DNA of 64,000 bases from Rhodamnia argentea. Its lineage: Eukaryota; Streptophyta; Magnoliopsida; Myrtales; Myrtaceae. The stretch lies in contig NC_063160.1 of assembly GCF_020921035.1 (NCBI RefSeq), forward strand, positions 2,934,501-2,998,500, given 5' to 3'. The notes beneath the pieces were generated by a model. That model ran no database searches and was not told where the DNA came from. It saw only the letters and a list, made by a program, of their open reading frames with translations. Numbering within the stretch: the first letter of the stretch is position 1; the number at the start of each line of letters is the position of its first letter. Positions 60,554 to 64,000 of this stretch are shown piece by piece. The position numbers were made by a program, and so were the translations under genes.

Positions 60554-62395
60554 ATCACCGTCACGCCTCGATCCCCGGATATGCAACAACTCTACCAAAC
60601 GTCTCGAGTCATTAAAGGATGACGTCCCAGGCACGTTATCGACCTGTTCTTTTATCTTTTTATTAAGTGCTTGCGGAACGTGCCACTCTCCGCACAATAA
60701 TATAAATAGCAGGGATAGAAAAGTAGACAGTCACATCACACATCAGCAAAAGACTATTTTCATTTACGGATATTCATTAACTCTAAGGAAGTTACAGTAT
60801 CTACAAGCCCACTCTTTAGGGTTGTTACCTAAAACCATCAAAAAGATATCGGGTTAGGGAAGAGTTAACTTCATATATATATTCCAAACAAGGGGCTAAC
60901 ATCACCCTCAACAACCATATCAATAGGTCTCCATAAAAAAGGTCTTCTCGACCATAGCTACTCAGAGGTAATAGTCTGGCGAGGGCTTAGGGTCATAGTC
61001 CGGGTCCGACTTAAAGTCTTCACTTCCCTATTCGAAGTGTCAATATCCATGGGATCCCAAGCTTGGATCTTCGGGTTCGCCGTAGGGGGTCCATCATACC
61101 GCCGAATATGCCCGAAGAGGAGGTCCCCTTGACAAACGAACCAGGCCTTGAAGCAATGGGGCACTAGGTGCCCCAAGCCCTCCTTGACCCGGAAGGTCGT
61201 CACATGGTGCTCCCAAACTCCGTCCGACCCTAGGATCGGATGGTGTGTGACATTCACAGACCGGTCCAGTGGAACCTCGAACTTGACCAGATGGACCTTC
61301 ATGGCTACGATCCCGAAAACAATCAATAACAACGGGTGAGATATAAAATCTCCATGAGTCAATGCCTAAGTTTGAGTAGGGCGTTGATTTACTCAAGGGG
61401 ACTTAAACACACAGGATAAGTGTCGATAACAAATCAATAGCGCGTGACTATCGTCACGCTTTATCTATCACGGGATCGTGCACATCCTAACAATCAATCA
61501 TTAATCACATGCAATCTTACCCCACATTGGTCCACACATTATGCAATATGTATCATGGCAATTAATAGCACATAACCAAGGCACACATCCAGAACACTCA
61601 TCACAACTTTCATGCATAATGCAACACACGTGTTCCGATTACTAACGGCCACTTGCCCCTAGCATACTAGACAGTTGGTGCTCTTCTCGCAGAACGGAGC
61701 TTCGTCCCATTCCTTTAGCGACGACAACTAATAAGCCATGTGATTCAATGTACTCTAGGCATGGACTAACAACTAGACATTCTTATAGGAAGCGTCGGTT
61801 CGTAACTTGCTGCAAATGGCATCCGATAAGTCGTGTGGTTCCAAATACCCTTGGCACGAACATATCGGACTTGACCCTAAGTGCTCGCGGGTATCGGCTT
61901 CGTCCTCAAGTACCCTTGGGCGACGGTAACCATTATGTGACCATACAAGCACACTAGGCAACCAAGCTAGTTTATATTTTTGCGTTTAGTCCAATGCACA
62001 CACGGTCGTGCTCAAAACTCAACTCAAGGCCATTTTCATGCACAAAACTTGGTTCACATATGGTCACATGAATACGCATTATCCACCAAACTTGGCATCT
62101 ATATAAGGATGATTAATCTCTTAGCCATACATATATACACAATCAAGATATATAGCAGTTAACAAACAATCATCAAACGATCACCCAAAAAAAATTAATT
62201 ATTTTGATCGGGTTAATTAGTAAAACTGTAATTAATTAACACAATTATCATTAATTAAATCCATCTCAATTAATTGACCAGATCTTAATCAGTCAACTCA
62301 TCTTAGTTAATTTACCCGACCACAGTCAATTGGTACTACAATAATTAGTTAATTTAGCTTCATTTAATTAATCCGATCACGATTAATTAAAGTAA

Positions 62396-62540
62396 ACAAT
62401 GTTAAATAAAGTAACTACAGTTAAAATAAAGTAACTATGGTTAATAATAAAGTAACTACGGTTAATAATAAAGTAATCATGATTAATTAAAGTAACCATG
62501 ATTAATTAAAAGTAACCATGGTTAATTAATTCAATCAAGT
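62396..62540. repeat. AT-rich tandem repeat within the LTR element
   Basis: About six imperfect units of 20-24 bp built on aaagtaac[t/c]a[c/t]ggttaata. Surrounding sequence (62190-62640) has many further ttaatta words. Confidence 0.8.
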
Positions 62541-63317
62541 TTAACTTAATCTAACCATGGTCAATTAATTTAATCTAACCACAGTTAACTAATTAATCCA
62601 CAATTAAAACTAATTAATCTATTTCTAAACGCAATTAACGTCCTAATAAGATATTAGGGATTAACTCACTAACTAACGGTCCGGCGATGGCGGCGACACG
62701 GTGGTGAATGAGGCTCGCGGTGGCTCACCGCAACTACGGGCAGCTCCGGGGTCTCGGTAGCGATACGAGCTCACGGTAGCGGCTTCAACCTCGGGTGCTC
62801 ACGGGCTCACGAGGTTTGGCTCGACAAGGGCTCGGGCTTCGAGGGTGAGGGCATGCGACGGAGGGCCATGGGTCCGCTGAGGGTGGCGGCGGCTCGTGGC
62901 GGCGGAGGGCAAGCTCAACGGCGGGACGACACGTGGTGGTGGGTTGTGGGTGGCTCGGGTTGCTCGTGGGTCTCGACTGGTTGGAGTTCTTGGGCCGGAG
63001 GGTCGGGCCGAGTAGCAACGAGCCAGAGGGCGGTGAGTCGGCGACTACTAGGGTGGCTCGGTGTAGCGAACGGAGGACGATGGAGGAGGGTGATGCGACA
63101 TGGGCCGAGAGGGAGGGTGGAGGCCACGGGGATTGCGGGCGAGGCTCAACCGGGTGACGGCAGCACGGGCGATGGGTGGAGGCTCGAGCGACCGGCGGGT
63201 GCCGGGGCGGACGGAGGTGGTGGTTGGTGGTAATGATGGTCGCACGATGAGTGATGCCGTTGGAGGAGGGGGGAGTAGGGGGAAGAAGAGAGAGAGAAGG
63301 GAGGAGAGAGATAACAG

Positions 63318-63318
<1 letters not shown>

Positions 63319-63368
<50 letters not shown>
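63319..63368. repeat. (GA)n microsatellite
   Basis: A nearly perfect run of about 25 GA units inside the LTR element. Confidence 0.9.
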
Positions 63369-63372
<4 letters not shown>

Positions 63373-63747
63373 GACTAGAGGGGGGCTCACAAGGTCAAGT
63401 CACAATTAATTACTTTTGTCTCTTATGGATAATATCTATGGGCAAAATGGTAATTTGATAAATGAGCACATGTTAGTCATTTGGCATAAACAATTGAGAG
63501 CACATTGATAATTTCACAACTAGAGATTGGTTAGGGCTAGGCTCGGGCGTGAAGGGTATCAGTGCTACGACGTGATGGCTTGACTACCCGGGCTTGACTT
63601 TCTTTGATTGACGTCTCGAATCAATCCAATTATTGTCCATTAAATCCTCAAAAAAATTAATATTATTTGCCAGATTGGAATTCATAATTAAAAATCATTG
63701 AATCCAGTTATCTCACGTACGTCGAAATTTCGAGACGTCACAATCAC

Positions 63748-64000
63748 GATTAATTAGAGAGTTGATCATAACACATCATACATAGTTATATGAATACCAA
63801 CTATTAAATGAGTAATAACTGTTTGACATCATTATTTTAACTATTATGATTTACGTGTAAAAGTATTATGATTTACAACTAATGTTATATAACACGAATA
63901 TAGTGAAGGAGAGGAAAGAAGCACATGTAATTTAATAATTATGATTTATAGCTATTCGTGTGATAGCTAGCTATTACTACTAGTTCCGTAGATCCATAAC
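63748..64000. other. Right edge of window, no feature
   Basis: AT-rich sequence after the LTR element target duplication. Nothing recognised. Confidence 0.5.

Larger units (their letters stand above)
60559..63742. mobile_element. Solo LTR or LTR-only element, 3.18 kb, perfect 5-bp TSD
   Basis: The left end cgtcacgcctcgatccccgg resembles the TGTCACGCC start of many plant LTRs with T changed to C; the right end is ...gaaatttcgagacgtcaca. The ends are mutually inverted over about 12 bp. The 5-bp target duplication ATCAC is exact (60554-60558, 63743-63747), as for LTR retrotransposon integration. A TATA-like tataaata lies near 60700. No gag-pol sequence and no second LTR were found, so a solo LTR left by recombination is most likely; a non-coding large LTR derivative is the alternative. 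It includes AT-rich tandem units (62390-62540), a GC-rich block (62680-63250) and a GA microsatellite (63319-63368). Confidence 0.8.

Noticed and set aside
62785..63390. Minus-strand frame of 201 codons rich in Ser, Pro and Leu
   Set aside because: Starts in the GA microsatellite and crosses a GC-rich low-complexity block of the LTR element; the overlapping plus-strand frames show the same bias. No family resemblance.
1..64000. CRISPR arrays, bacterial operons, tRNA or rRNA genes
   Set aside because: No regularly spaced short repeats, no Shine-Dalgarno-led gene clusters and no cloverleaf-like or rRNA sequence; all supported genes are spliced plant genes.

Overview
The window is nuclear DNA of a flowering plant. 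It carries five host genes with many introns (GT-AG borders) whose products match eudicot proteins, and these sit between plant DNA transposons, a TRIM, an LTR element and GA/CT microsatellites. A woody eudicot is likely. The repeat style recalls Myrtaceae, but that is recollection and cannot be proven from the sequence.

Layout. (1) 0.9-3.6 kb, minus: POLD4, the small subunit of DNA polymerase delta. (2) 3.73-9.88 kb: one complete Mutator-like element (MULE) with terminal inverted repeats (TIRs) of about 670 bp. Its intron-containing transposase has decayed: one in-frame stop, loss of the first catalytic Asp and loss of a SWIM Cys. A second coding remnant lies on the opposite strand. (3) 11.9-17.1 kb, minus: the plant ACINUS homologue (SAP domain, RRM, C-terminal RSB motif). 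(4) 17.4-18.2 kb: a PIF/Harbinger-like element. (5) 19.9-30.4 kb, minus: TSR3, the 18S rRNA aminocarboxypropyltransferase. Ten small exons are spread over 10.5 kb by introns holding a MULE-like element, a hAT-like element, a 379-bp tandem duplication and a complete 334-bp TRIM. (6) 31.4-32.3 kb: a small MULE with a perfect 9-bp target-site duplication (TSD), between the divergently transcribed TSR3 and MIC60. (7) 32.5-41.4 kb, plus: MIC60 (mitofilin), 12 coding exons, the first only 8 nt long. (8) 41.4-46.7 kb: intergenic, with small inverted-repeat elements. (9) 46.7-57.9 kb, plus: CSI1 (cellulose synthase interactive 1), armadillo repeats plus a C2 domain. (10) 58-64 kb: gene-free, with a non-autonomous MULE (perfect 9-bp TSD) and a 3.18-kb solo LTR or LTR-only element (perfect 5-bp TSD).

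The five genes do not form one pathway. They serve DNA replication, the exon-junction/ASAP complex, rRNA modification, mitochondrial crista junctions and cellulose synthase guidance. I found no tRNA, rRNA or CRISPR array, and no clearly new multi-gene system. The points most worth checking are the TSR3 exon 4/5 frame conflict, the missing AUG in front of the CSI1 N-terminal frame, the unrecognised coding remnant inside the large MULE, and the well-bounded small transposons.

Exon borders were read by eye from splice signals and protein-family match, so they are predictions.
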